Of a DNA stretch of 64,000 bases, positions 44,116-53,254 are shown in pieces (the stretch's first letter is position 1; each line of letters opens with the position of its first letter). The translations under genes and the position numbers were made by a program. Origin of the DNA: UBA1941 sp046329575 (lineage in GTDB: Bacteria; Bacteroidota; Bacteroidia; Chitinophagales; LD1). The DNA lies in assembly GCA_046329575.1 (NCBI GenBank), contig JAXLUJ010000012.1, positions 51,236 to 115,235 of the forward strand, given 5' to 3'. A model generated the notes under the pieces. It was not told the origin of the DNA. It did not search any database and saw nothing but the letters and a program-made list of their open reading frames with translations.

Positions 44116-45618
44116 ATGAACGCTTTGCAAAAAACACAGGTGCTGCTGATCGCCATCACGTTGATGGTGGCAGCAGCGCCCTGCAAAGCGCAATACGACC
44201 GCAAATGGTCGGTTGGCCAATTTAATGTCGTTTTGGATTTTAAAAATGGAAACGGAAACCCGACTGTGCCGCCTGCCTACCAGCTTTATTTGTATTCCAC
44301 TGCCAACACTGCTTGTATTTATGATTCGTTATCAGGCAAATTGCTTTATACCAACGGGAACGACATCGTAACCGACCATTTTGATACGCTGCCTGGCGCT
44401 TATCCGATGCCGGATAGTTCCTTCGCGACTTATTTTCATGGCGGTTGTCCAGCTAATCAGGCAACCTTACTTTTACCCAAAAATAGGGATGAATATTACC
44501 ACATCACGATTTCGTGCTCTGAGGATTCTTTTATCGGCTACAATTCTCCTATAAACCGTACCTACTATGGCGTGGTTTCGCGCCAACCGAATGGCGATTT
44601 TCGCGTAACCAAAAAGCGGCAGGAAATCCTCAGAAACGAAGTAGCCACGCAAATGACCGCCACGCAGCATGCCAATGGCCGCGACTGGTGGATTGTGCAA
44701 AAAGCAATTTTTGGAAATACCTATTATATCTTCCTTGCCACGCCGGAAACGATACGCCTATTCAATACGCAGGTTTTTGGCGATTCCACCGGATATAGCA
44801 GTGACCCGGTGTGTATGGCAAAGTTTTCGGCGCAAGGCGATAAATATATTTTCACCTCATTCAACCACGCGCCTGAAATTTTCACCTTTGATCGATGTGA
44901 AGGCCGGTTTACGGATATGAAGATCGTGCACTGTCCTTTTATTTTGCCAAATGGCGACACCCTCACTGACGGTCACGGCAATTTACTTTACCGTTTGCGA
45001 GGTGCCGCATTTTCCCCATCGGGGCAATTCATTTATTTCAACAATAGTTACTCCATAGTTCAATATGACCTATGGGCACCTAACCCCGATACTACAGGAA
45101 TAGCGGTAATGCGCTACGATTCCGCCACATATCAAGGTGAGCCCTATCCCTTAGGCTATCCTTTTCTGGCGCCCAACCACGAAATTTATTACGACACGTA
45201 TGGCATTCTTTATGCCATACATTCCATACGCGATCCTGATAAAAAAGGGCTTGCCTGCAACTACCAGCCGATGTACTTACCCATCCCGGATAAGACCAGT
45301 CCGCTACCCAATTCGGTTTGGTTTAGAAGTGGAAAACTATCTGGCGCATGCGATACGATCACAGGAATTTCAGAAACTGCCTTTGATGATGCATTTTCCG
45401 TTTATCCCAATCCAGCCCGAAATCAAATCCACATTACCTCAACTGAACCGGGCCAACCCATTTTTTTTACGATCAGCGATAGGTCCGGAGCTGAAATGAT
45501 GAGCGATTGGACTACCAGTGGAAAAGATATTTCTATCCATCTGCCTTCAGGCGTTTATTTGATGCGGGTAACATCCGGAATTACTACAACAGTATTTAAA
45601 TTGATGGTGGTACAATAA
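44116..45618 (+). CDS. Secreted protein with T9SS type A sorting domain
   Basis: The 500-residue product has a signal peptide (KTQVLLIAITLMVAAAPCKAQ). Its body has a beta-propeller-like look: SGKLLYTNGND, FSAQGDKYIFTSFN and FSPSGQFIYFNNSYSI resemble blades seen in T9SS cargo. The C-terminal 75 residues are a T9SS domain (FSVYPNPARNQIHI, ISDRSGAEM, SGVYLMRV). It starts 30 bp after the orphan sorting domain at 44085, in the same orientation. Function unknown. Confidence 0.9.
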   Translation: MNALQKTQVLLIAITLMVAAAPCKAQYDRKWSVGQFNVVLDFKNGNGNPTVPPAYQLYLYSTANTACIYDSLSGKLLYTNGNDIVTDHFDTLPGAYPMPDSSFATYFHGGCPANQATLLLPKNRDEYYHITISCSEDSFIGYNSPINRTYYGVVSRQPNGDFRVTKKRQEILRNEVATQMTATQHANGRDWWIVQKAIFGNTYYIFLATPETIRLFNTQVFGDSTGYSSDPVCMAKFSAQGDKYIFTSFNHAPEIFTFDRCEGRFTDMKIVHCPFILPNGDTLTDGHGNLLYRLRGAAFSPSGQFIYFNNSYSIVQYDLWAPNPDTTGIAVMRYDSATYQGEPYPLGYPFLAPNHEIYYDTYGILYAIHSIRDPDKKGLACNYQPMYLPIPDKTSPLPNSVWFRSGKLSGACDTITGISETAFDDAFSVYPNPARNQIHITSTEPGQPIFFTISDRSGAEMMSDWTTSGKDISIHLPSGVYLMRVTSGITTTVFKLMVVQ

Positions 45619-45620
45619 CA

Positions 45621-46676
45621 TCATCCACGTTCTCTAACTGAGTGAATGTTGATGTTGTTCTCAATTTTGGGTGGAATGGCTTGTACGAACGAATTAACCA
45701 GTGAATGGGCTGCCGCTTCTCCCAAATCGAAATGAGGTTTTGGCCAGGTTCCTTCAAACGGAATTTTTGTTGCTATGGCCCCATATTCGTTTTTCAGCAG
45801 CATAGTGAACAACCGAATCAATACATACCAAAAGGCATTGGGTTTTCCCGGAATTCCGGGCACGCGATCGAATTCAGGCTGTTTTAAAAAGGGTTTAATA
45901 TAACCCGTTACGTTTCGGCCTCTTCCCGCGGCTTCGGCAAAAAGGTCTAACTTTCCCTGATGAAAAACGAGGTGTGCATAATGCAATAACACCCGGTTGG
46001 TTCTCGGAATTTCGATATCCTTTACCCGAAGGGTAACATCATATCGAGGTGCTGCCAAACTTAAATTCAAATTGGCATGTGCGGCATATTCGCCGCCCAA
46101 TATACGGCCGGCAACTTCTATGGATCCGGGCAAGGCTTCGGGCCGCATCATGTTGGTGATGTTTTGCGCGGCAATCGAAACGCCAACGGTATTGATTTCA
46201 ATTCGGGGTTCCTTACGAAGATCGGCATAAGTGAAACTTCCGTTATGTACTCTAAGCGTCTTCAAATTAAAATACACCGGAACAGGTTGCAGCAGTAGCG
46301 TACGAATTTCGCTGGTCACGTTGTTCATTTTTCGGAAGAAAATGGAAGGCGATTCTAAGTTGAGGTCAATTTCCAGATTTCCTTTTCTGATTTCTTTCCA
46401 ATTAAACCTTATGCTAGCCTGCTGGAAAGAAATAGCCACGAACTTGTCATCGGCCGCAGTTTCCCAAACAGCGGCCTGTTTGATAATCAGCAATCTTTTT
46501 AAAAAAGAGAAATGAATGCTACCAACTTCTCCCGAAATTTTATCGTTCTTACTTAAAAAACGATTCACCAACTTCTTCAATAAAAAGGGTAGAAGCGAAT
46601 CAAGTGCTGCCACTACGGGTAGCAGCACCACAGTGAGCTGCGATATCCGGCGCAAGTTACGTGGAGTAGTTTCCAT
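45621..46676 (-). CDS. AsmA/DUF748-like membrane-associated protein
   Basis: The 351-residue product has one N-terminal hydrophobic segment (ISQLTVVLLPVVAALDSLLPFLL) followed by a beta-rich body with strands such as GSIHFSFLKRLLIIK, LNLESPSIFF and TLRVKDIEIP. This fits the AsmA-like/DUF748 proteins thought to aid phospholipid or envelope biogenesis. Assignment is by pattern only. It is convergent with the T9SS gene (2 bp apart) and shares a strand with murQ, 18 bp downstream of that gene. Confidence 0.65.
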   Translation of the reverse strand: METTPRNLRRISQLTVVLLPVVAALDSLLPFLLKKLVNRFLSKNDKISGEVGSIHFSFLKRLLIIKQAAVWETAADDKFVAISFQQASIRFNWKEIRKGNLEIDLNLESPSIFFRKMNNVTSEIRTLLLQPVPVYFNLKTLRVHNGSFTYADLRKEPRIEINTVGVSIAAQNITNMMRPEALPGSIEVAGRILGGEYAAHANLNLSLAAPRYDVTLRVKDIEIPRTNRVLLHYAHLVFHQGKLDLFAEAAGRGRNVTGYIKPFLKQPEFDRVPGIPGKPNAFWYVLIRLFTMLLKNEYGAIATKIPFEGTWPKPHFDLGEAAAHSLVNSFVQAIPPKIENNINIHSVRERG

Positions 46677-46694
46677 GTTAACTTGCTAAAACTT

Positions 46695-47513
46695 TTATGC
46701 CTGATGCTGAAGCGCCTTCTTAACGCTGCCGTATCGCAGCAATAGCTTTTTCGCCGTTTCCATATCTGGAATATTGCCCAGTTTCATCAACATTTCCGTA
46801 CCGCGCTGTATCAGCTTTTCATTGCTCAATTGCATATTTACCATGCGGTTACCTTCCACGCGGCCTATGCGAATCATCACGGCTGTACTAATCATATTCA
46901 GCACCAATTTCTGAGCCGTTCCGGCTTTCATACGTGTACTGCCGGTTACAAATTCAGGGCCCGTTACTACCACAATAGGATGATCAGCAACCTTCGTTAC
47001 CGGACTTCCCGGATTACAAGTAATGCAACCAGTTAAAATTCCATTTTCACGGCAGCTTTTCAGCGCCCCAATCACATAAGGTGTGGTTCCTGAAGCGGCA
47101 ATCCCAATCACCACATCATTCCCGTTGATTTGTTGCGACTTCAGGTCTTTCCAGCCTTCCGTCATATTATCTTCTGCAAATTCTACAGCCTTTCTGATGG
47201 CGCTGTCACCCCCGGCAATTATTCCTATTACCAATCCCTGTGGCACTCCAAATGTAGGCGGACATTCTGATGCATCCACCACACCTAAACGTCCGCTGGT
47301 TCCTGCGCCCATATAAAACAGCCGCCCGCCCGCCAGCATTTTGTCGGTTATGGCTTCAACCAATTTTTCAATTTCAGGAATGGCCTTGCTCACTGCTTCC
47401 GGCACGCTCCGGTCTTCCCGGTTGATGCTTTCCAGCAATTCCGCCACCGGCATCTTTTCCAGATCGCTGTAATGCGATTCCTGTTCTGTGATCTTCTGAA
47501 ATTCCTGAGCCAT
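46695..47513 (-). CDS. murQ: N-acetylmuramic acid 6-phosphate etherase
   Basis: It cleaves the lactyl ether of MurNAc-6-phosphate during cell-wall recycling. SIS-domain motifs are GAGTSGRLGVVDASECPPTFG, IGIAASGTTPYVIGAL, and TGSTRMKAGTAQKLVLNM with the catalytic Glu in the ASECPPT region. The ATG at 47513 gives 272 residues; the frame extends to 47642 only across the ribE start. The recycling partners (amgK, nagZ) are not in the window. It is divergent from ribE with 60 bp between. Confidence 0.95.
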   Translation of the reverse strand: MAQEFQKITEQESHYSDLEKMPVAELLESINREDRSVPEAVSKAIPEIEKLVEAITDKMLAGGRLFYMGAGTSGRLGVVDASECPPTFGVPQGLVIGIIAGGDSAIRKAVEFAEDNMTEGWKDLKSQQINGNDVVIGIAASGTTPYVIGALKSCRENGILTGCITCNPGSPVTKVADHPIVVVTGPEFVTGSTRMKAGTAQKLVLNMISTAVMIRIGRVEGNRMVNMQLSNEKLIQRGTEMLMKLGNIPDMETAKKLLLRYGSVKKALQHQA

Positions 47514-47561
47514 AATGTGTGTGCGAATTAAACTGAAATAAATTTCAATGCCGCAGTTTCT

Positions 47562-47569
47562 TACTTTCG
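47562..47569 (+). promoter_or_regulatory. TACTTTCG -7-like element before ribE
   Basis: It matches TAnnTTYG and ends 4 bp before the ribE ATG. It is identical in sequence to the element before menD. Confidence 0.35.
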
Positions 47570-47573
47570 CGAA

Positions 47574-48164
47574 ATGTTTACCGGAATTGTTGAATGTATT
47601 GGCGAAATCATCGAAGTAACACGTGAACTGGAAAATTATCACTTCCGCATTCGTTCCAAAATTTCAGGTGAATTGAAGGTCGATCAAAGTGTGGCCCACG
47701 ATGGCGTTTGCCTTACGGTTATTGCAGTTGAAAATGATTCTCATCGGGTAACGGCCATCGCGGAAACGATGCGGAAAACCAGTTTATCTCGCTGGAATAC
47801 AGGAACCACTGTTAATTTGGAAAGATGTATGCCCGCTTCCGGTCGCTTCGACGGCCATATAGTTCAGGGTCACGTGGATGAAACCGCAGTTTGTGTTTCC
47901 AAAATGGATGATCATGGAAGCGCCGTATTCACTTTTGAATTTCAAAACAACCATCAATTAGTAGTCGAAAAAGGTTCCATTACGGTGAATGGTATTAGCC
48001 TCACTTGTTTTAATTGCCATTCCAATTCGTTCAGCGTAGCCATAATTCCTTATACTCTGGAACATACCACCATGTCTCATGTTTCGAAAGGAACCATCGT
48101 CAATATCGAATTTGATATCATCGGAAAATATGTGGCTCGTATGCTGCAAAACCGGCTGATATAA
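47574..48164 (+). CDS. ribE: Riboflavin synthase subunit alpha
   Basis: It dismutates 6,7-dimethyl-8-ribityllumazine to riboflavin. The 196-residue protein is two lumazine-binding barrels: the first starts MFTGIVECIGEI, with HDGVCLTV; the second includes GHIVQGHVDETA, GSITVNGISLT and IIPYTLEHTTM. Length and start are standard. Its -7-like element is immediately before the ATG. The rib cluster is not nearby. Confidence 0.96.
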   Translation: MFTGIVECIGEIIEVTRELENYHFRIRSKISGELKVDQSVAHDGVCLTVIAVENDSHRVTAIAETMRKTSLSRWNTGTTVNLERCMPASGRFDGHIVQGHVDETAVCVSKMDDHGSAVFTFEFQNNHQLVVEKGSITVNGISLTCFNCHSNSFSVAIIPYTLEHTTMSHVSKGTIVNIEFDIIGKYVARMLQNRLI

Positions 48165-48212
48165 ATCATTGCCCGAAGTGGTTGTAAAAGTTGCACAACA
48201 CCGAGAACACAT

Positions 48213-48220
48213 TATATTCG
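48213..48220 (+). promoter_or_regulatory. TATATTCG -7-like element before the FTR1 gene
   Basis: It matches TAnnTTYG, 13 bp before the ATG at 48233, and a TTG lies 19 bp upstream of it (48191-48193), in line with the Bacteroidota -33/-7 arrangement. This is the best of the proposed promoters here. Confidence 0.45.
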
Positions 48221-48232
48221 CGCTTGTTTATA

Positions 48233-50125
48233 ATGAATCTAAATAAGAAAAAGGTGTTCGTTCGCGCCATCAGCGCACTGCTGCTTTTTGCAGCCCTGGG
48301 TAGCAGTACTTCGCTACATGCTGATCCCGAGCACGCCCGTATTCTGATTCATACGTTAAACTACCTCAGCCGCGATTATGTAAATGCGGTAAACCCCGAT
48401 GGTTCTATCAAAAGCAAGTCAGAATTTGCTGAAATGACGGAATTCAGCGAAGCAGCAGTGCGCTATAGCAAAGAGTTTCAACAGGAATGGAGCCAGCAAG
48501 ATGGCACTAACATAGTTGAGCAAGTACATGTGGTAGATAGTCTGGTGACCAACCATGCAGCCCCGGCGCTGGTTAGCGATCGTGCAAACGCCGCAAAAGC
48601 ATTGGTGGTAAAGGTATCCGGACTTACCATCACTCCGGCAGCCTATCCTAACATTGCTTCAGGTAAGGCCATCTATGCTGCAAATTGTTCCAAATGCCAT
48701 GGTGAATCGGGTTATGGCAACGGCCGCGAAGGCGAACAGTTGGATCCCAAACCGCGAAATTTTCACGAACAGGAACGCATCAAATTGTTATCGCCTTTCA
48801 GCATTTTTAATACGGTTCGCTGCGGGGTAGCAGGCACAGGAATGAAGGCGCATCCGCAATTGAGTGATGAAGAGGTGTGGAACGTTGCCTTCTATGTGCT
48901 TACGTTCCGCTATCGTTCCCCTATGGTTGCCGAAAACCCGCCGGTAACTGATCTCAAGGAGATTGCAACGTCTAGCGATCAGGATTTTCTGGATAAAAAA
49001 ATTACCTCGAAACAACTTACGGCCATTCGTTTTTACCAACCGGAAAATGGTAAGAAGCAGTTTATAGCCCTGGCGCAAAAGTATATTGAAGAATCGCTGG
49101 TGGCTGCCCGCGAAGGTAAGTATGAAGAATCAAAACAGTTGGCGTCAATGGCTTATCTTGAAGGCATTGAACCGGTTGAAAAGCAATTGCGGGCTACAGA
49201 TCCCGATTTAATCGCCCGCCTGGAAGAGCAAATGGCACATGTGCGCAAAATGCTCGATGAAAACCGCTCGCTTCATGAAGTATCTGATTCTATAAAGGTT
49301 TCACAACAATTGATCGACGAAGCCGGTCGGCTCCTGGAAGCCAAGGACATGTCGTTCGGATTGGCCTTGTTCCTTTCTATTTCCATTCTGCTGCGCGAAG
49401 GACTCGAGGCGTTTCTAATAATCATGGTAATTTTAAGTGTGCTGAAAAATACCGGTCTTAATAAAGCCCGCCATTATGTTCATGCCGGTTGGATTGTTGC
49501 CGTACTAGGTGGTTTTGTGTTGTGGCAGGTAGGCCTTCAGTTCATGCCCGATATGAGCCGTATCGAATTGCTGGAAGGCAGTGTGGCACTGCTGGCGGTA
49601 GCCATGTTGCTCTACATCGGTTTTTGGATGCACGGAAAAAGTAAAGCAGGCCGCTGGAAAATGTATGTAGAAAACAAAATCTCAGGTGCGTTACAGGGAG
49701 GAAGTTTGGTTGGCCTTTTCGTACTGTCGTTCTTTGTGGTTTTCCGCGAAGTTTTCGAATCGGTTTTGTTCCTTTCGGCACTGCATCTGGAATCGAATGG
49801 TCGCCACGGCATTGCAATTGCCATGGGTGTGGCCATTGCCTTCATCATTGTTGCAGTGCTTACTATTTTGGCGCTGCGTTTTAGTCAGAAATTGCCTATA
49901 CCGAAATTGTTCGCCGTTTCTTCATGGATGATGGCCGTACTGGCAGTAATTCTGGCAGGTAAAGGAGTACACAGTTTTCAGGAAACCGGTCATCTTTCTA
50001 TTCATGGCATACCCCTGCTGCATGCTTTTGACTGGCTCGGATTTTTCCCAACATGGGAAACAACGGCAGCTCAGTTCATCGTGCTGTTGCTCGCTATTGG
50101 ATTGATGAAATGGGCTGAGAAATGA
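48233..50125 (+). CDS. Cytochrome c/FTR1-family iron permease
   Basis: The 630-residue protein joins an exported signal (AISALLLFAALGSSTSLHA), a periplasmic helical region, a cytochrome c domain (heme motif Cys152-x-x-Cys155-His156, with Met in GTGMKAHP as likely sixth ligand) and a seven-helix FTR1 permease. The permease has both iron-binding motifs, REGLE (388-392) and REVFE (505-509). Ferrous iron may be oxidised by the attached cytochrome and then moved through the permease. The ATG at 48233 is preferred to 48191. It converges with a small lipoprotein gene at 50127. Confidence 0.93.
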   Translation: MNLNKKKVFVRAISALLLFAALGSSTSLHADPEHARILIHTLNYLSRDYVNAVNPDGSIKSKSEFAEMTEFSEAAVRYSKEFQQEWSQQDGTNIVEQVHVVDSLVTNHAAPALVSDRANAAKALVVKVSGLTITPAAYPNIASGKAIYAANCSKCHGESGYGNGREGEQLDPKPRNFHEQERIKLLSPFSIFNTVRCGVAGTGMKAHPQLSDEEVWNVAFYVLTFRYRSPMVAENPPVTDLKEIATSSDQDFLDKKITSKQLTAIRFYQPENGKKQFIALAQKYIEESLVAAREGKYEESKQLASMAYLEGIEPVEKQLRATDPDLIARLEEQMAHVRKMLDENRSLHEVSDSIKVSQQLIDEAGRLLEAKDMSFGLALFLSISILLREGLEAFLIIMVILSVLKNTGLNKARHYVHAGWIVAVLGGFVLWQVGLQFMPDMSRIELLEGSVALLAVAMLLYIGFWMHGKSKAGRWKMYVENKISGALQGGSLVGLFVLSFFVVFREVFESVLFLSALHLESNGRHGIAIAMGVAIAFIIVAVLTILALRFSQKLPIPKLFAVSSWMMAVLAVILAGKGVHSFQETGHLSIHGIPLLHAFDWLGFFPTWETTAAQFIVLLLAIGLMKWAEK

Positions 50126-50126
50126 G

Positions 50127-50438
50127 TTACTTACAAGTGAAACCGCTCATTTCTTTTAAAGCAATTTCATTGTTGTAATCGTGCTTCGAAGCGCAAACCT
50201 GATCGCCGCGGTCAGCAACTGTGTCGTTACACGTCCAGCCTAACCCCGGACTTTTCAGTGAGTCGAGGTAAAGCTGATAATATTCTTTCGAAAGGCGGTC
50301 GCTGCAAACCGTAATCTGGTAATGCGCATCACGGCACACCGAACAACTGTTCTCGCAGTACGCACACTTCTTACAACTATTGAACCCCATCGCCAGTATC
50401 AACGAAAAAATGGAAAGCAAACTTTTAACGCGCATCAT
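50127..50438 (-). CDS. Small cysteine-rich lipoprotein
   Basis: The ATG at 50438 or 50435 gives about 103 residues; the frame opens further to 50504. A signal with a lipobox at GFNSC is followed by CKKCAYCENSCSVC and more Cys near the end, with SEYY and DSLKSPG segments. The SCxKCxxC core matches the gene at 36638-36832. It may bind metal, interesting beside an iron permease. No known domain is recognised. Confidence 0.7.
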   Translation of the reverse strand: MMRVKSLLSIFSLILAMGFNSCKKCAYCENSCSVCRDAHYQITVCSDRLSKEYYQLYLDSLKSPGLGWTCNDTVADRGDQVCASKHDYNNEIALKEMSGFTCK

Positions 50439-50483
50439 TGTTTTTATTTTCGTTCGAAATTTAAGAATACTTGAATTACTGTT

Positions 50484-51056
50484 ATGCACGATATTGAACC
50501 GCATTTCACCTGGCGGGACTATTACATCGCCTCAAACGATAAGCAATCGCCTTTTTACAGAAGGAAGTACAACGAATTTGCCTATGAAAATCAGGTGTAC
50601 AACTATTACATCCACCCACAATGGGATGATATGGGTTCTGCTACCTTGTTCTGTAAAATTCTTTATGTAAATTATGAAAAACAGTTTGCCGTAATCGAAT
50701 TGATAGGCGAATGGAATGATGCCATCAACAACGATATCATGCAATTTCGTAAAGAGGTGATTGACCCGATGATGGAATCCGGCATCTTCAAATTTGTGCT
50801 GATTGGCGAGAACGTACTCAATTTCCATGCTTCCGACGACTGTTATTACGAAGACTGGTATGAAAATATCCGCGATCAGGATGGCTGGATTATCGCGCTG
50901 AATTTTCGCGATCATGTGGTAAAAGAAATGCAGCAAGGCCGTATCCACCATTACATCAATATGGGTCCCAACTACAACCATCTGGAATGGCGAAAAGTGA
51001 AACCATTCTATTTTCATAAAATGGCAGAAGAACTGTTGTTTCCGGAATTGGAGTAA
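50484..51056 (+). CDS. Conserved acidic protein of unknown function
   Basis: The 190-residue product is acidic and aromatic-rich with Tyr, Trp and Asp clusters (HDIEPHFTWRDYY, YEDWYENIRDQDGW). No signal peptide or transmembrane helix is seen, and no domain is recognised. Its segments LFCKILYVNYEKQFAVIEL and FKFVLIGENVLNF suggest an alpha/beta core. Compact gene spacing (stop adjacent to the SPOR gene's stop) supports a real gene. Function is unknown. Confidence 0.8.
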   Translation: MHDIEPHFTWRDYYIASNDKQSPFYRRKYNEFAYENQVYNYYIHPQWDDMGSATLFCKILYVNYEKQFAVIELIGEWNDAINNDIMQFRKEVIDPMMESGIFKFVLIGENVLNFHASDDCYYEDWYENIRDQDGWIIALNFRDHVVKEMQQGRIHHYINMGPNYNHLEWRKVKPFYFHKMAEELLFPELE

Positions 51057-52079
51057 TTAATTGCCTTTCAGCAACCAGAATGCGGTATCGAACGTACGCG
51101 CTTCCTGAAGTTTTGCCAAGCTTTCGCTGTAATTATCACCGGCACGAAAACCGATTCTTACAAAGTAGGGCGAAGTATCTTTATAAATCACCGCCCCCGG
51201 AAAGTGTTGCTGGATAAAGCTTTCAGCGCGAACAATATTGGCGGTTTCGCGAAAGGCGCCTATCATCACATAATATCCCGGGCTCAGTTGAGGGCGCTCG
51301 GTTGCCGTTGCGGTGGAGTTCACCAAGTTGCTGTCCACTGGTATCAAATTCGCGGAATAATTCCAATCTTCTGCCTCGGGTAGCGGAGCCGCTGTTGATT
51401 TTGGAGCCATGCTCCATTCCGGCGAGGGCTGCAATTGGTCCAGAAAACTTAAAACTCCCGCCTGGTTCAATTGAAACGCCGGTATGGTTAAGTTATTGCT
51501 CAACAGGCCCAATACGGCACCTAATCCGAGTAACAGCGCTAATGCCGCAGCCATGGCCCAAACCCGGCGTGGCTTTTTGATAACAGAGGGACGATGAAAG
51601 TCGTGAATGGTTATAGGCGTAGTATCTTCTTTCTTTAGCACTGGCGTAGCCTGAAATTCCGGAAGGCCGAATGATGACGCAAGAAAGTTGGCGCGCTCCT
51701 GCGAAAGAAACTGCAAATTTCCTTCAATATCCGGATACAATTTTCCGATTTGAGGGAAAACAATTTCTTGCCTGCCTGCCAGTAGTGCTTTCGTTTGTGC
51801 CACCCATTGGCGAAGCTGGCCAGCGGCCTCAGCATACGAACATTGATGTTTTTTGGAAATAGCAACGGCTAATAACCCATCATCTTCAATTAAAGCGCTG
51901 TTGAAAGTAATGGTTTTTGATGGAGGACTCCATTGGTGGCTTACCGGATGGTGCCGGGCCTCACAATAACGGCTGATAAATCCTCCTAAACCCGGGATTA
52001 TCACGCAGTCGTGCTCCCAAAGCAATTCCTGTATGCAAATCGAAATGTCCACCGGCGGCAATGATAGTAGATTGGGCAA
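51057..52079 (-). CDS. CCDC81-like HU-domain protein with transmembrane helix and SPOR domain
   Basis: The 340-residue protein starts with two CCDC81-type bacterial HU-like domains (about 10-135; ELLWEHDCVIIPGLGGFI, FNSALIEDDGLLAVAI), then a helix (AMAAALALLLGLGAVLGLL, about 172-192) and a C-terminal SPOR domain (about 265-338; GYYVMIGAFRETANIVRAESF). SPOR domains bind denuded peptidoglycan at the division site. The architecture suggests linking the cytoplasm to septal cell wall. Upstream neighbours are unrelated. Confidence 0.9.
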   Translation of the reverse strand: MPNLLSLPPVDISICIQELLWEHDCVIIPGLGGFISRYCEARHHPVSHQWSPPSKTITFNSALIEDDGLLAVAISKKHQCSYAEAAGQLRQWVAQTKALLAGRQEIVFPQIGKLYPDIEGNLQFLSQERANFLASSFGLPEFQATPVLKKEDTTPITIHDFHRPSVIKKPRRVWAMAAALALLLGLGAVLGLLSNNLTIPAFQLNQAGVLSFLDQLQPSPEWSMAPKSTAAPLPEAEDWNYSANLIPVDSNLVNSTATATERPQLSPGYYVMIGAFRETANIVRAESFIQQHFPGAVIYKDTSPYFVRIGFRAGDNYSESLAKLQEARTFDTAFWLLKGN

Positions 52080-52131
52080 CTACGCCATCTTAAAGTTTTT
52101 CACCTGTTACCCACAGGATATTCACATTTTG

Positions 52132-52611
52132 TTAATACACTTGAAGTAACAGTCGAAATAAACCTCCACGCTGCACCAGTTGCAGCCTTACAACGGTTTC
52201 ATCTTCTGTGTTTACCCACCAGCAATCGTGTATCACCTCATTTGAAGCCGGAAGTTGTTGTTCCGTCCACACATCCAGGCAACGGCTACAGCGGCTTTTT
52301 AGATCGCGCCAGTAGAGCTCGGCCCGGTCAGCGCTGTTGGTAGAAGGATACATCACCCCGCGGTAAGTCACTTTTCCATATTTCTTTTCTACCGTATCGG
52401 CTTCAATATTGGAAAGATGAAATCGTGGCTTAAATGGTTTCACATCACCGCTGTCGTTCACCGGCAGCACTTCTACCGTAACAATATCCAAACTAGCCGC
52501 CTTCACCATTTCATGCAACGAGGCACACCATAAAGAATCGCCCTTAGAGGCGCAGACGTTCATGGAAATCAGCAGGATGAGCCCCGGAAACAACGTTTTA
52601 AATAATTCCAT
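52132..52611 (-). CDS. Exported hypothetical protein
   Basis: The 159-residue product has a signal peptide (LFPGLILLISMNVCA) and a beta-rich body. Cys pairs occur in SRCSRC and in WCASL and HDCWW, perhaps forming disulfides. No domain is recognised. It overlaps the WbqC gene by 14 bp and is probably co-transcribed with it. Function unknown. Confidence 0.75.
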   Translation of the reverse strand: MELFKTLFPGLILLISMNVCASKGDSLWCASLHEMVKAASLDIVTVEVLPVNDSGDVKPFKPRFHLSNIEADTVEKKYGKVTYRGVMYPSTNSADRAELYWRDLKSRCSRCLDVWTEQQLPASNEVIHDCWWVNTEDETVVRLQLVQRGGLFRLLLQVY

Positions 52612-53188
52612 TCAAATAATTTTTTGATTCAGGACCAAGATTAAAAATCGTATCAAGAACGCTCACATTTTTGCAAAAACCGTGCTTATGCGAAAATGCC
52701 TGAATATAAGGGTATGCCTTCATTTCGGGAAAGTTTCCTTGCCGCAAATCTATTCCGGCTATCTCTTTTTCATAAACGGAAGTAAACCGCAGCGGTTCCC
52801 TGATCTTCAATTGCGATAGCAACCATTGCAAAAGGTTAGTGTTGAATTCGAAGAGCCCTGTTGTTGGCTTTAGGTACACCATTTCGAAACTTTCAAAATA
52901 ATGTTCGAAAAAAGGAGTGCTGCCATAAGCGCTGCGAATCGTTTGCAGATGTTTGCGGCGCCAGGGCTCTTCCGCTAAAATCACATCCCGATAGGAACGG
53001 CGATGGTCACGGCCTCCCTTTAACGGAATACTTAAGGTTAAAGGTCCATTAGCTGCCAAAATCGTGGTTCTGTTTCGGTTACCTGATTTTACAAAGTTCT
53101 CCTGCGCCTCAATTACCGCTTCCGGCGAACGCAGTAGGGTAGCCATGTAGCTTAGATCAGGAAGGAAGAAAAGCGGGAACAGTTGCAT
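52598..53188 (-). CDS. WbqC-family protein
   Basis: The 196-residue product has the WbqC pattern: an early FLPDLSYMA, the NRNRTTILAANGPLTLSIPL segment, PWRRKHLQTIRSAYGSTPFFEHYF and FELNTNL-like FEFNTNLL. WbqC-like proteins are linked to O-antigen or surface polysaccharide loci, with uncertain biochemistry. It begins directly after a terminator, so a promoter must lie in or just beyond it. It overlaps the next gene by 14 bp. Confidence 0.9.
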   Translation of the reverse strand: MQLFPLFFLPDLSYMATLLRSPEAVIEAQENFVKSGNRNRTTILAANGPLTLSIPLKGGRDHRRSYRDVILAEEPWRRKHLQTIRSAYGSTPFFEHYFESFEMVYLKPTTGLFEFNTNLLQWLLSQLKIREPLRFTSVYEKEIAGIDLRQGNFPEMKAYPYIQAFSHKHGFCKNVSVLDTIFNLGPESKNYLNGII

Positions 53189-53190
53189 CT

Positions 53191-53217
53191 AAAAAAAAGG
53201 CCCCGCTTTCGCGGGAC
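53191..53217 (-). terminator. Intrinsic terminator of the DUF4476 gene
   Basis: On the minus strand, GTCCCGC-GAAA-GCGGGGC forms a GNRA-capped GC stem followed by eight T residues. It lies 38 bp after the DUF4476 gene stop and immediately before the WbqC start. Confidence 0.9.
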
Positions 53218-53254
53218 CCTTCACCCTAAACCTATATCTTGAATTTCTTTGTTT

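Noticed and set aside
47514..47642. N-terminal extension of MurQ
   Set aside because: It would cross the divergent ribE start and promoter-like element, and homologues start near MAQEF.
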